Shown here piece after piece: positions 40,680 through 50,174 of a stretch of DNA of 64,000 nt. The translations under genes and the position numbers were made by a program. Numbering within the stretch: the first letter of the stretch is position 1; each line of letters starts with the position of its first letter. Source of the DNA: Desulfotruncus arcticus DSM 17038 (GTDB taxonomy: Bacteria > Bacillota > Desulfotomaculia > Desulfotomaculales > Desulfallaceae); contig NZ_FOOX01000016.1 in the NCBI RefSeq assembly GCF_900113335.1, positions 62,001 through 126,000 of the forward strand, written 5' to 3'. The notes below the pieces were generated by a model. The model had not been told where the DNA came from and did not search any database. It saw only the letters and a list, made by a program, of their open reading frames with translations.

Positions 40680-43600
40680 ATGGAGTTTTCAGGTTTCAAG
40701 TTTAAATCTACTACCAAAAGAATGATCACTCTTTTAGCAGTGTTTACCATAATATTCAGTATTATTGGAAGCGTGAATCCGGCTCAGGCTTCAGCCTCGA
40801 TCTTAAACGTTACGGGCATGCCTGTAGGCTCGATAACCCCAGTAAACAACGGAGGCACTGGCTACTACGGTGACGGCTGTCCGGTAATAAATGCTAAGTT
40901 TTCTTCTCCCGCAAAAATAACCTTTGACAGTGCCGGTAACCTTTTTATTGCCGATGTCGCCAACAATCGTCTTCGTGTGGTGGTGGCAGTATCGGGTACG
41001 CAGTACGGAATTTCCATGCAGGCAGGTTATATCTACACCATAGCCGGAAACGGAACAAACGGTTCTGATGGTGACGGTGGGTTGGCCACCAGCGCTCAGG
41101 TTAGGCCTGGTTCTATTGCCTTTGACAGGGCCGGTAATTTCTATGTAAGTGGTTCATACCGGATACGCAAAATAGACACCAGCGGCATCATCACCACCGT
41201 AGCCGGCACCGGTACCAATGGTCATACGGGTGACGACGGTCCAGCCACCGACGCCCAGATCGGGTCTGGCAGTATAGCCTTCGACAGGGTCGGTAATCTC
41301 TACCTCTGCGAGGCTATGAATAATTATGTTCGCCGGATAGATACCAACGGCATCATAACAACCATTGCCGGCACAGGAAGCGGCGGCTATTCCGGCGACG
41401 GCGGTCCGGCCATCAATGCACAGATATACAACGCTCATGATATTGCCTGTGACAGTGTTGGCAATCTTTATATTGCTGATTACCTTAATAATTGCGTTCG
41501 CAGGATAGACAATAGCGGTATTATCACCACCGTAGCTGGTATTGGAGCAACAGGCAATGATGCTGGCGGCTACTCAGGTGACGGTGGTCCAGCCACTAGC
41601 GCTCGGCTAAAATCTCCTAGAGGTGTTGCCTTGGACAGTGCAGGCAATCTCTATATAGCTGAAAACGGGCATGTACGTAAGGTTGACACCGGCGGTACCA
41701 TTACTACCTTTGCAGATAAAACAACTCCCGTATATGGGACCCTCAATTTCCCAATTGGTAATTTTAGTCCCCAAAAATTAGCATTTGACGGTGATGGAAA
41801 TCTTTATATTAATGACGGCTCCTATGCCCGTATTTTCCACATGCAATTGTCTCAAGCACCGACTCTGGCTTCCCTCACCTTAAGCGGCAGCCCGGATTTA
41901 ACCTACAGCGGCACCCCCTTAACCTTCGACCTGAACAGCCTGATCCTGACCGGTACGGACCAGAACGGGGACGCTTTCGATCTTACCGGCCAGTCAGTTA
42001 CCTGGGCAGTGTACTCCGGCCTGGCCACAGTCTCGGACAGCACCCTGACCATCAACGGCAGCGGTACAATTGGTGTCACCGCCTCGGTCTACGGGGTTAC
42101 CAGCAACCCCTTCAGCTTTACTGCCGCAGACAACGGCCAGACGCCGGGGGAAACAGTATCTGTTGTTTCTGCCGGTACCGACAGCTTGGGCAAAAAAATA
42201 ACAATGAATTTTGACCTGCCTATGGCCGACCCCACAGGCAAACAGGACCAGTTTCTGGTCAAAATAGACGGGGTTGACAGCCCGGTAGCCGCCGTGTCTC
42301 CGGGCGATAATCCAAATCAGATCATCCTTACCCTGCTTTACCAAATACCCTATTGGGGTTATTCAAGCGAAACGCCCCAGGTTATTACCCTCAATTATAC
42401 GATGGGCGATGTGGCGGCAGCAGATGGCACACTACTGCCCAGCTTTACAGGTGTTGCAGTAGCAAATAACAGGTTAGCGATTGAACTGCGCGACTATGAA
42501 CCGGATGCCACTGAAATTGCCTGCGATGACGATGGAGCAGGTGGCAAAATATTTAAATATCGCCTGGATAACCTGGTCGATTACGATGATGTCAACCTGG
42601 CCTTGTATTTTAGCAACGGGTTTTTTAGAAACTTCGAGGATAATATGGCTAATTATGTTAAATTTTATGAGAAAGATACCGGAGCAGAGGTGCAACTGCC
42701 CAATGTAGTCACTGTGGGAATACAAGATAATGGTACGCTTCCGTATGTCGACGGGGTACGGTATATGGAAATTACCGACTGGTACTTTAAGCAAATTTCC
42801 GGGCGGGCTCCCCTGGGACTGGCTTTGAAAAGCACGGCCCTGAAGCCGTCCACCACCTATGTTGTTGAAGTTCAAAAAGGGTTTTCCTTTCATATTGGTC
42901 CAATTAACAATGCCTATATCTTTGAATTCACCACCACGGCCGACTCCCAGACCAAGCCCTACTGGGCCGACGACAGCAGCCTCACCGCTTCCGGTCTGAC
43001 TGATAGCGGCCTGACCTTGGAATGGCCGGCAGCCCAGGATAACCACGGGGTGGACTATAATAACCTGCATTACAACATTTATCAAAATGGTACCCTGCTG
43101 ACAAGTGTGGATGGGGAGACAACTTCCTATAGTGTCACCAATCTTACCCCGGCCACCGAATACCAGTTTAAGGTGGAGGCTGTGGATTTTGCCAATAACC
43201 TCAGTACCAATTGCCTGGAAACAACGATAACCACAACTGCTTCCGGTGGCGGAGGTGTCACAACAGCGCCCACCTGGCCCAAAGGCAGCAGCTTGACAGC
43301 TACGAACGTAACCCAAAACGACCTGACCCTGACCTGGAGCTATGCTACGGACGACGTGGCCGTAACGAATTATAAAATCTATCAAGACGGGTCTGTCATT
43401 GATACAGTTTACGGTACAACCGCCACTTACAACGTCAACGGCCTAAACCCCGGCGTTACTTACGCCTTTAAAGTCGAGGCAGGCGACGCGGACGACAACT
43501 GGAGCACCGACGGCCCAACCGTCAGCGTGACTACGGCAGTCTATGGTGATCCAGACACAACAGCACCCATCTGGCCTGACGGCGCAATCCTGAATGCCTC

Positions 43601-44198
43601 CGGTATAACCCAGACCGGGTTGACCCTGACCTGGAGCTATGCTACGGACGACGTGGCCGTAACGAATTATAAAATCTATCAAGACGGGTCTGTCATTGAT
43701 ACAGTTTACGGCACAACCACCACTTACAACATCACCGGCCTGGACCCCGGCACCAATTACACCTTTAAAGTCGAGGCGGGCGACGCGGCGGGCCACTGGA
43801 GCTCCGACGGTCCAACCGTCGACGCAACCACAACCGCCAGGGGTGGCGATGGCACAACAGGAATCTATACGGTGACCCCGGCTGTGGACTCAACCTACGC
43901 CAACGGCAAAACTGCGGACGGCATTGACACCATGACCGTGAACAGCGGTATTACCGGGCTCAAGTACTTCAATGTCAGTATCAGCCCGGTCACAGATCAT
44001 CCGGGTAACGAAAAAGCGGTATTCGTATTGCTTAGAAACGGCATGCAGATTAGCCTGGATACCACAGAAGAGGATTTCGACACCGTGCATACCGCCAGGG
44101 CAGGCTTCAACGTGCAACCCGGCGATGTCGTTAAAGTATATATTGTGGACGACTTAACCAATGACACCAACTTCAACCCGACGATTTTACAACAGTAA
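40680..44198 (+). CDS. Secreted NHL-repeat / Ig-like / fibronectin type III protein
   Basis: 1172 residues from the ATG at 40680 behind AGGAGTGAG. Signal peptide (MITLLAVFTIIFSIIGS ... AQASA). Then about five NHL beta-propeller blades (GNLFIADVANNRLRVV, GNLYIADYLNNCVRRID and similar, about 55-390), an Ig-like domain, a SwmB-like segment (GKKITMNFDLPMADPTGK), the shared module (about 600-760; DYEPDATEIACDD, MEITDWYFKQI) and three fibronectin type III domains. A short C-terminal domain follows, with no SLH or sorting signal. Two of the Fn3 domains are almost identical in DNA (111 bp at 43324 and 43621). It is probably secreted and attached by its partners. Confidence 0.85.
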   Translation: MEFSGFKFKSTTKRMITLLAVFTIIFSIIGSVNPAQASASILNVTGMPVGSITPVNNGGTGYYGDGCPVINAKFSSPAKITFDSAGNLFIADVANNRLRVVVAVSGTQYGISMQAGYIYTIAGNGTNGSDGDGGLATSAQVRPGSIAFDRAGNFYVSGSYRIRKIDTSGIITTVAGTGTNGHTGDDGPATDAQIGSGSIAFDRVGNLYLCEAMNNYVRRIDTNGIITTIAGTGSGGYSGDGGPAINAQIYNAHDIACDSVGNLYIADYLNNCVRRIDNSGIITTVAGIGATGNDAGGYSGDGGPATSARLKSPRGVALDSAGNLYIAENGHVRKVDTGGTITTFADKTTPVYGTLNFPIGNFSPQKLAFDGDGNLYINDGSYARIFHMQLSQAPTLASLTLSGSPDLTYSGTPLTFDLNSLILTGTDQNGDAFDLTGQSVTWAVYSGLATVSDSTLTINGSGTIGVTASVYGVTSNPFSFTAADNGQTPGETVSVVSAGTDSLGKKITMNFDLPMADPTGKQDQFLVKIDGVDSPVAAVSPGDNPNQIILTLLYQIPYWGYSSETPQVITLNYTMGDVAAADGTLLPSFTGVAVANNRLAIELRDYEPDATEIACDDDGAGGKIFKYRLDNLVDYDDVNLALYFSNGFFRNFEDNMANYVKFYEKDTGAEVQLPNVVTVGIQDNGTLPYVDGVRYMEITDWYFKQISGRAPLGLALKSTALKPSTTYVVEVQKGFSFHIGPINNAYIFEFTTTADSQTKPYWADDSSLTASGLTDSGLTLEWPAAQDNHGVDYNNLHYNIYQNGTLLTSVDGETTSYSVTNLTPATEYQFKVEAVDFANNLSTNCLETTITTTASGGGGVTTAPTWPKGSSLTATNVTQNDLTLTWSYATDDVAVTNYKIYQDGSVIDTVYGTTATYNVNGLNPGVTYAFKVEAGDADDNWSTDGPTVSVTTAVYGDPDTTAPIWPDGAILNASGITQTGLTLTWSYATDDVAVTNYKIYQDGSVIDTVYGTTTTYNITGLDPGTNYTFKVEAGDAAGHWSSDGPTVDATTTARGGDGTTGIYTVTPAVDSTYANGKTADGIDTMTVNSGITGLKYFNVSISPVTDHPGNEKAVFVLLRNGMQISLDTTEEDFDTVHTARAGFNVQPGDVVKVYIVDDLTNDTNFNPTILQQ

Positions 44199-44269
44199 GT
44201 TGGTTGAAAAGTACCGGGGGAAGTCAGCACTTTCCCCGGCTAACTACCCTGAAAATAAGTTTAGGGAAA

Positions 44270-44325
44270 TGTCATCCTGAGCGTAGCGAAGGATCTTAGA
44301 TTCTTCACTTCGTTCAGAATGACAT
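44270..44325. repeat. Dispersed repeat, copy 2 (palindromic)
   Basis: The longer copy of the repeat at 39366. Its ends GTCATCCTGA (44271-44280) and TCAGAATGAC (about 44314-44323) are complementary except for one position, so the unit can fold on itself. The flanking 44199-44418 holds another hairpin (GCCGC-GTTTA-GCGGC) and no gene. Confidence 0.6.
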
Positions 44326-44418
44326 AACTGCAAGCAGATTTTCATTTCTGATGGTGCCGCGTTTAGCGGCATGGGCGTCTACCCTAAGTTTTTTAGTGCC
44401 TAATTCTATAAGGAGGCT

Positions 44419-47400
44419 ATGGAATTGAGTAAGAGATATACTACACGGCACTATCCCTGCCTGATTATATTATTCAGTATGCTTATGCTGCTGTCGTCAC
44501 TGCTAAGCAGTGTGCCGGCAGCCAGTGCAGCTAATGCGCCAGTTGTTGTAAGCGCCGGCACTGATCATTTAGGTAAAATAATAACCCTGCAATTGGACAA
44601 ACCAATGGCTGATCCCGCGGGAAGCCAGGCTCAATTTGCAGTATCCGTAAATGGAACCGATAAACAGGTAACCGGAGTATCCCCAGGCAGCAATGCCAAT
44701 CAAATTTTGCTCAGCCTGGCCAGTCTAGTAACCTACTCTGACACCCCAGGTACAATTACTGTTAGTTATACCAAGGGGACAGTTGCAGCAGCAGATGGAA
44801 CATTACTGGAAAGCTTTACGAACCTGGGGGTAACCAATAATGTAATTCAACTGGAACTGGTTGATTATGAACCGGCCGCTACTGAAATTGCCTGTGCTGA
44901 CGACCCTACAGGTGGAAAAATAGTAAAATATCGTTTGAATGACCGGATGGATTATGATGATGTCAACCTGGCCATTTATTTTACCAACGGCTTCTTTAGA
45001 AACTTTGCGGATAATCTGGCTGATTATGTAAGGTTTTATAACAAAGATACCGGTGCAGAGGTGGAACTGCCCAATATCCTCACCGAGCCGGTACCATTTG
45101 AGGGTTCTCTTCCAGATAGGTATATGGAATATACTGATTGGTATTTCAAGCAAATACAAGGGCGGGCTCCCCTGGGACTGGCCCTGAAAAGCAGAGCCCT
45201 GGAACCTGACACAACCTATGTTGTTGAAGTGCTAAAAGGCTTTGCCTTCCATACCGGGCCAATTTCCAGTACTTTTTCCTTTGAATTTACCACCACGGCT
45301 GATTCCCAGACCAAGCCCTACTGGGCTCCCGGCAGCAGCCTTACCACTGCCGGTCTGACTGATACCAGCCTGACTTTGGAGTGGCCTACCGCCCAGGATA
45401 ATCATGGACTGGACTATGAAAACCTGCATTACAACATTTACCAGAATGGAACTCTGTTAACAACCGTGGATGGGGCGATAAATTCCTATCAGGTTACCAA
45501 TCTTACCCCGGCCACCGACTACCAATTCAAGGTGGAGGCTGTTGATTTTGCCGATAACCTGAGTACCAATAATCTGCAAACAACGGTCAAGACCACCGGC
45601 GGCGGTACCTTGAACCCTTTACTGTCTTTAAATAAAAACAGTGCCGTTGTCGGGGCAGACGTGACTGCCTCCGGCCTGTCCGACCCCAATAAGTGGGTGT
45701 CGATTAAAGTCCTTGTCAGTGTGCAGAACATCGTCTTTTTCGATGCCGTCAAGTCAAATGCGAGCGGCAACTACAGCGACACCTTCAAAGTACCGGAAGT
45801 TGACCCGGGGATACTGACCGTCGTAGCCGGCTACGATAGCAACGTCGCCAGCGCTGACCTGACTGTAACGTCAACAGCACCATCCGACATCCTGGCTCCC
45901 ACCTGGCCCACCGGCAACAGTCTTACCGCTTCCGCCGTGACCCGGATTGGGTTGACCCTGACCTGGAGTACCGCAACGGACAACGTGGGAGTGACAGGCT
46001 ACAGGATTTACAAGGACGGCACACTATTGGATTCCGTATCAGGCAGTACCCTGAGTTATCATGTTACCGGGCTTACCGCTGCAACCACCTATACCTTCAA
46101 GGTGGAAGCGGGTGACGCAGCGGGCAAATGGAGCACCGACGGCCCCGAAACCAGCGCCACCACAACCGCCTCCGGTGACGGCGGTGGCAACGGTGGCGAT
46201 ACTGAGGCTCCCACCTGGCCGGCCAATGCCAAAGTGACGGTTAGCAGGAATCAGACTGAGGCAACCCTGACCTGGCCGAAGGCCACGGATAACATAGGAG
46301 TCACCGGCTATAGGATTGAACGTGACGGTGTCGAACTGGATACCGTGGACGACAACACGACCACATACGATGACTCTGGGTTGGAACGTGGTAACAATAC
46401 CTATGTCTGGTCGGTAGAAGCACGTGACGCGGTAGGCAACTGGAGCACAGCTATTACCGGACAAAGTCTGCCCGGGCAAAATCCCCTGTCTTTTATAGCC
46501 GACCAGAGTTCCCTGACCATAGTCAGCGGGGACAATTCCACTGACGATGGTCCCATAGAAGGGAGCACTACCGTGCCGGTCGATCCCACCATCAGAATTT
46601 ATTTTGACCGGGGTGTGACCACCGACGCGGTCTGGAGCCACAACAAGGGATGTATATCTTTGCAGGACAGCACCGGTTCGAACGTTTCCATAAAGGTTTT
46701 CAGGTTGGGATCCACCGATTCAATTAACGATAATTTACATTATATCTTCCTCACCCCGACCAGCGACCTGACGCCCGGGAAAACGTATAAAATCATCATC
46801 AGCAAAAACATGACGGCGAATAACGGACATACCCTCGGCGAAAACAACGGCAACGAAGATGAAGTTGTTACCTTTACCGTAACAGAAACTTCGACGCCGA
46901 CAGTTGACTCTAATAGCGGAACAGCCACGGTATCCTCGGATCAGAACGCGAGAGTCAGTCTGGGCGACGACGCCGTGGTTGACATTTCAGCGGGCGCGTT
47001 GCAAGAAACCGACGCGGAAGTAAAAATCCAGAAGGTAGCCTCGCCTCCGACGGCTCCCGAAGGCGCGAAGCCAGCCAGCGACGTGTATGAGTTTACCGTG
47101 GGGGGCAAGCAAACGTACAGCTTTGCCAAGAGCGTTACCCTGACGTTTAAATTCAACGCTGCCGCCATCGGTGCAGATGAAACCCCGGCTATTCACTACT
47201 ATGATGAATCTAAGGGCAAGTGGGTCAACATCGGTGGTACTGTATCCGAATCGACCATCACCGTGCAAGTGAACCACTTCACCAAGTACACTGTGTTTGC
47301 CGTTAAGAAAACAGCTAATGTACCTGTAGTAGAACAATCGTCGATAACCTTAAATGATATTGCCGTTCACTGGGCAGAAAACAGCATCAAAGAACTGGTT

Positions 47401-47874
47401 GCCCTCGGGGCTGTCAGTGGTTATCCTGACGGCAGCTTCAAGCCCGACAACAAAATTACCAGAGCTGAATTTGTCTCTATATTGGTGAAAGCATTCAAGC
47501 TGGCGCCCCGGAAAGACAAAGTCTTTGCTGACACCGCCGAACACTGGGCCAAGGATACCATAGCTACAGCATCATATTATGGTATCGTTAGCGGCTATGA
47601 TGCTAACACCTTTGGGCCGAACGATCCGATTACTCGTGAGCAGATGGCTGCCATGATCGTAAAAGCAGCCAAACTAACCCTGGTAACCGAAGAAATAACG
47701 TTTAAAGACAGTGGTAGTATCTCCGATTGGGCCAGAAGTTCTATGGCTACGGCTATCAAGAACGGGATTATCAACGGATACGATGACAAGACCGTGCGTC
47801 CCCTGGCATATGCTACCAGAGCAGAAGCCGTCTCGGTTATCATCAATGCACTAAGTAACAACCAGCAGGATTAA
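44419..47874 (+). CDS. Large S-layer homology protein with Ig-like and fibronectin domains
   Basis: 1151 residues. Signal peptide (LIILFSMLMLLSSLLSSVPA), SwmB-like repeat (GKIITLQLDKPMADPAGSQ), the shared module (about 150-300; DYEPAATEIACAD, MEYTDWYFKQIQGRAPLGLA) and Fn3. A transthyretin-like Ig segment, two more Fn3, an SbsA/Big_5 Ig domain (about 690-835) and a ZU5-like beta domain (about 840-970) follow. Three SLH repeats end it (IAVHWAENSIKELVALGAVS ...). It is a candidate S-layer or outer scaffold protein. The start region copies that of the 33.3 kb gene: ATG 2 nt from AAGGAGG and a better spaced TTG 6 nt later (44425). Confidence 0.88.
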   Translation: MELSKRYTTRHYPCLIILFSMLMLLSSLLSSVPAASAANAPVVVSAGTDHLGKIITLQLDKPMADPAGSQAQFAVSVNGTDKQVTGVSPGSNANQILLSLASLVTYSDTPGTITVSYTKGTVAAADGTLLESFTNLGVTNNVIQLELVDYEPAATEIACADDPTGGKIVKYRLNDRMDYDDVNLAIYFTNGFFRNFADNLADYVRFYNKDTGAEVELPNILTEPVPFEGSLPDRYMEYTDWYFKQIQGRAPLGLALKSRALEPDTTYVVEVLKGFAFHTGPISSTFSFEFTTTADSQTKPYWAPGSSLTTAGLTDTSLTLEWPTAQDNHGLDYENLHYNIYQNGTLLTTVDGAINSYQVTNLTPATDYQFKVEAVDFADNLSTNNLQTTVKTTGGGTLNPLLSLNKNSAVVGADVTASGLSDPNKWVSIKVLVSVQNIVFFDAVKSNASGNYSDTFKVPEVDPGILTVVAGYDSNVASADLTVTSTAPSDILAPTWPTGNSLTASAVTRIGLTLTWSTATDNVGVTGYRIYKDGTLLDSVSGSTLSYHVTGLTAATTYTFKVEAGDAAGKWSTDGPETSATTTASGDGGGNGGDTEAPTWPANAKVTVSRNQTEATLTWPKATDNIGVTGYRIERDGVELDTVDDNTTTYDDSGLERGNNTYVWSVEARDAVGNWSTAITGQSLPGQNPLSFIADQSSLTIVSGDNSTDDGPIEGSTTVPVDPTIRIYFDRGVTTDAVWSHNKGCISLQDSTGSNVSIKVFRLGSTDSINDNLHYIFLTPTSDLTPGKTYKIIISKNMTANNGHTLGENNGNEDEVVTFTVTETSTPTVDSNSGTATVSSDQNARVSLGDDAVVDISAGALQETDAEVKIQKVASPPTAPEGAKPASDVYEFTVGGKQTYSFAKSVTLTFKFNAAAIGADETPAIHYYDESKGKWVNIGGTVSESTITVQVNHFTKYTVFAVKKTANVPVVEQSSITLNDIAVHWAENSIKELVALGAVSGYPDGSFKPDNKITRAEFVSILVKAFKLAPRKDKVFADTAEHWAKDTIATASYYGIVSGYDANTFGPNDPITREQMAAMIVKAAKLTLVTEEITFKDSGSISDWARSSMATAIKNGIINGYDDKTVRPLAYATRAEAVSVIINALSNNQQD

Positions 47875-47883
47875 AGGCCAACT

Positions 47884-47923
47884 GCATCCCCCTTGGACAA
47901 ACTTTTGTCTAAGGGGGATGCCC
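47884..47923 (+). terminator. Hairpin after the large SLH gene
   Basis: GCATCCCCCTTGGACAA pairs with TTGTCTAAGGGGGATGC through one G-U, a 17-bp stem with a very small loop, 10 bp after the stop. There is no long T-run. It probably ends or stabilises this abundant mRNA. Confidence 0.65.
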
Positions 47924-48099
47924 AATATTTTGGTTTGGATTCAGATTGAATTTTACCTTGGAGTTTTCCTTTTCGGAGTAATCACGTTGGCCATATTTAT
48001 CTTTTTTTAATGACAATTATTTCTGTGGGGTATTTTCTTGATGAAGTTTTTTTTGTACGAAACGCTGAAAATTGGACAGAAATTAAAAGGAATGGTATC

Positions 48100-50094
48100 A
48101 TGGAAAGTTATTTGTTCTTTTCCCTTTTAACCGTATCGTGTGTTTATTTTATCTACATGGTTTACCGGCGTATATGTTATATCCGCCTGGGCCGGCCGGT
48201 TGAACACACCGGCCGGCCGCTCCAGCGCTGGAAATATTTTGCCGCCAATGTATTGGGCCAGAAAAAGATCCGCCGTGATCCTCTCTTCGGCTTATATCAT
48301 ACCTTCATTATGTACGGGTTTGTGCTTCTGCTGCCGGGGATCCCCAGCATGATCTCCGAAAGGTTTTTGCACACCGGGCTTCCCTTTGTGGCAAATAACG
48401 CCCCTTATCTCTTTATAAAAGATCTGTTCATAGCATTGGTTATGGTGGGCATAATTGGCTGCCTGCTGCGGCGGACAATCAGCAAGCCGGAATGGTTGAA
48501 AAACGACACCGAAGCCATAGGGCTACTCCTGCTCATTGTTACTGTGGTTTCAATCGAAGCGCTGTATCACGGGGCCAATTTGGCGTCTCAGCCGGGCGGC
48601 GGCACCCTTTGGCCCGCTCCTCTGGCCGGTGCTCTCTCCGGCTTATTCATTAACAAACCGGCTGAGGCCACCGGCACGGCGGCATCCATTTTCTGGTGGG
48701 CGCATTTTCTGGCCATTTTTTCTTTGCTTTGGATTATCCCCAACTCCAAGCACTTGCACCTTGTCTTCGCCCCGTTCAACACTTACTGGCACTCCCTGGA
48801 GCCCAAGGGGGCAATTAAGAAAACCGATCTGGACGGTGGGGACGGCAAAACGTTCGGAGTTAATCAGATGGAGGACTTGACCTGGAAACAGCTTTTGGAG
48901 GCTTATGCCTGCACCAAGTGCGGTCGCTGCAACGACCAGTGCCCCGCTTTTCAAAGCGGTGAGCCGGTCAAGCCCAAGCCGTTGCAGGGCCGTCTCCGCA
49001 AGCACATCGAAGAAAGGGCGCCGCTTGTGCTGATGCAAAGGTCAAGGCGGGGCATAAAGCAGGTCGCTTCCGGGCAGGCGCAGGCGGTCTTAAAGAAGAA
49101 GATCGCCGGCAATGTCTTCAAGAAGGATTTCATTTGGGGTTGCGCCATGTGCGGCAGTTGTGAGGAGGCCTGTCCGGTTTCCGTCGAACATACTCCCAAG
49201 ATTATTGAAATGCGGCGTTATCTGGTTTTGGCCAAAAAAGATTTTCCCGATGAGATGCGGCGGTATTTTGCCAATGTCGAGGCGTTCGGCAACCCATGGG
49301 GAGTGAACCGAAACGACTGCACCGGCTGGTTGGAAAGCTTTGGTGCAAATGCGGTAGCAGGGAGCAACGGTGCGGAGTATGTTTTTTTCGCAGGCTGTGC
49401 CGCCTCTTTTGACGCCAGGGCCGGGCGCGTAGCCGCAGCCCTGATCAATATTATGAAAGAAGCCGGAGTATCTTTTGCGACACTTGGTGCGGACGAGTGG
49501 TGTTGTGGCGAAACAGCCCGCAGAATGGGAAACGAAACACTCTTTCAGCAGATTGCCCAAAATAACATCAGGAAATGGCAGGAGTTGGGTGTGCGAAAAA
49601 TGATTACCGCTTGCCCCCACTGCTACAATACTTTGAAAAATGAATATCCTCAATTTGGCGGTAACTGTGAAGTCATCCACCATTCCGTCCTGCTGGCCGG
49701 CCTGTTGACAGAAGGCCGGCTGAAGCCAGCTATTAATAATAATCTGACGGTAACCTACCACGATGCTTGTTATCTCGGGCGTTACAACGGTATCTACCGC
49801 GAGCCGCGGGAAATTCTGAGCGCATTGCCCGGCGTCCGGCTGGTAGAGATGCAGCGCAAGGAGAGCTGTTCGTTCTGCTGCGGGGCGGGCGGCGGCCGGT
49901 TTTGGACCAAGGCCGGGGAAGAAAACCTGATTGCTGCCAACCGGGTACAGCAAGTGATCGACACCGGAGCCTCCCTGTTGTGCACCACCTGTCCGTATTG
50001 CAAGATGCTGATGGAAGAGACGCTTGCCTCCCAGGAGAGGCAGGGGCAAATTCAAGTTTTGGACATTGCCGAAGTTTTGGCAATGTCCATGTGA
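48100..50094 (+). CDS. Membrane iron-sulfur oxidoreductase, HdrD/GlpC-like with NarI-like domain
   Basis: 664 residues from the ATG at 48100, 9 nt after AAAAGG; a reading from 48010 has no ribosome site. Membrane domain of about five helices (to residue 240) resembling the heme b subunit of nitrate reductase. Then two 4Fe-4S ferredoxin motifs (CTKCGRCNDQCP, CAMCGSCEEACP) and two CCG cysteine-rich domains (FFAGCAASFD ... WCCGE ... CPHCYN; DACYLGRYNG ... CCGAGGGRF ... CPYC). This is the plan of membrane heterodisulfide reductase-like proteins that pass electrons between menaquinone and cytoplasmic donors such as electron transfer flavoprotein. No ETF gene is adjacent. Confidence 0.9.
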   Translation: MESYLFFSLLTVSCVYFIYMVYRRICYIRLGRPVEHTGRPLQRWKYFAANVLGQKKIRRDPLFGLYHTFIMYGFVLLLPGIPSMISERFLHTGLPFVANNAPYLFIKDLFIALVMVGIIGCLLRRTISKPEWLKNDTEAIGLLLLIVTVVSIEALYHGANLASQPGGGTLWPAPLAGALSGLFINKPAEATGTAASIFWWAHFLAIFSLLWIIPNSKHLHLVFAPFNTYWHSLEPKGAIKKTDLDGGDGKTFGVNQMEDLTWKQLLEAYACTKCGRCNDQCPAFQSGEPVKPKPLQGRLRKHIEERAPLVLMQRSRRGIKQVASGQAQAVLKKKIAGNVFKKDFIWGCAMCGSCEEACPVSVEHTPKIIEMRRYLVLAKKDFPDEMRRYFANVEAFGNPWGVNRNDCTGWLESFGANAVAGSNGAEYVFFAGCAASFDARAGRVAAALINIMKEAGVSFATLGADEWCCGETARRMGNETLFQQIAQNNIRKWQELGVRKMITACPHCYNTLKNEYPQFGGNCEVIHHSVLLAGLLTEGRLKPAINNNLTVTYHDACYLGRYNGIYREPREILSALPGVRLVEMQRKESCSFCCGAGGGRFWTKAGEENLIAANRVQQVIDTGASLLCTTCPYCKMLMEETLASQERQGQIQVLDIAEVLAMSM

Positions 50095-50174
50095 ATCAAT
50101 TACATTACAATAGCCGGAATAGGATGGTCCATATGCGAGGTATATCTTTAGTGGAATAGTTTGAAATTTAAAAG

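Noticed and set aside
42474..43385. Minus-strand open frame (303 codons) opposite the NHL-Fn3 gene
   Set aside because: Shadow of repetitive coding sequence; no start signal, and the plus-strand protein is clearly real.
43324..43731. CRISPR-like direct repeats
   Set aside because: Only two copies inside coding sequence with a 99-codon period: fibronectin-domain duplication.
44199..44418. Purine-type or other riboswitch (GGGCGTCTACCC)
   Set aside because: A GCCGC/GCGGC hairpin and a short match only; no junction architecture.
49090..50055. Long minus-strand open frame (321 codons) opposite the HdrD-like gene
   Set aside because: A shadow of the high-GC Cys-rich coding sequence; the plus-strand frame has all iron-sulfur motifs.
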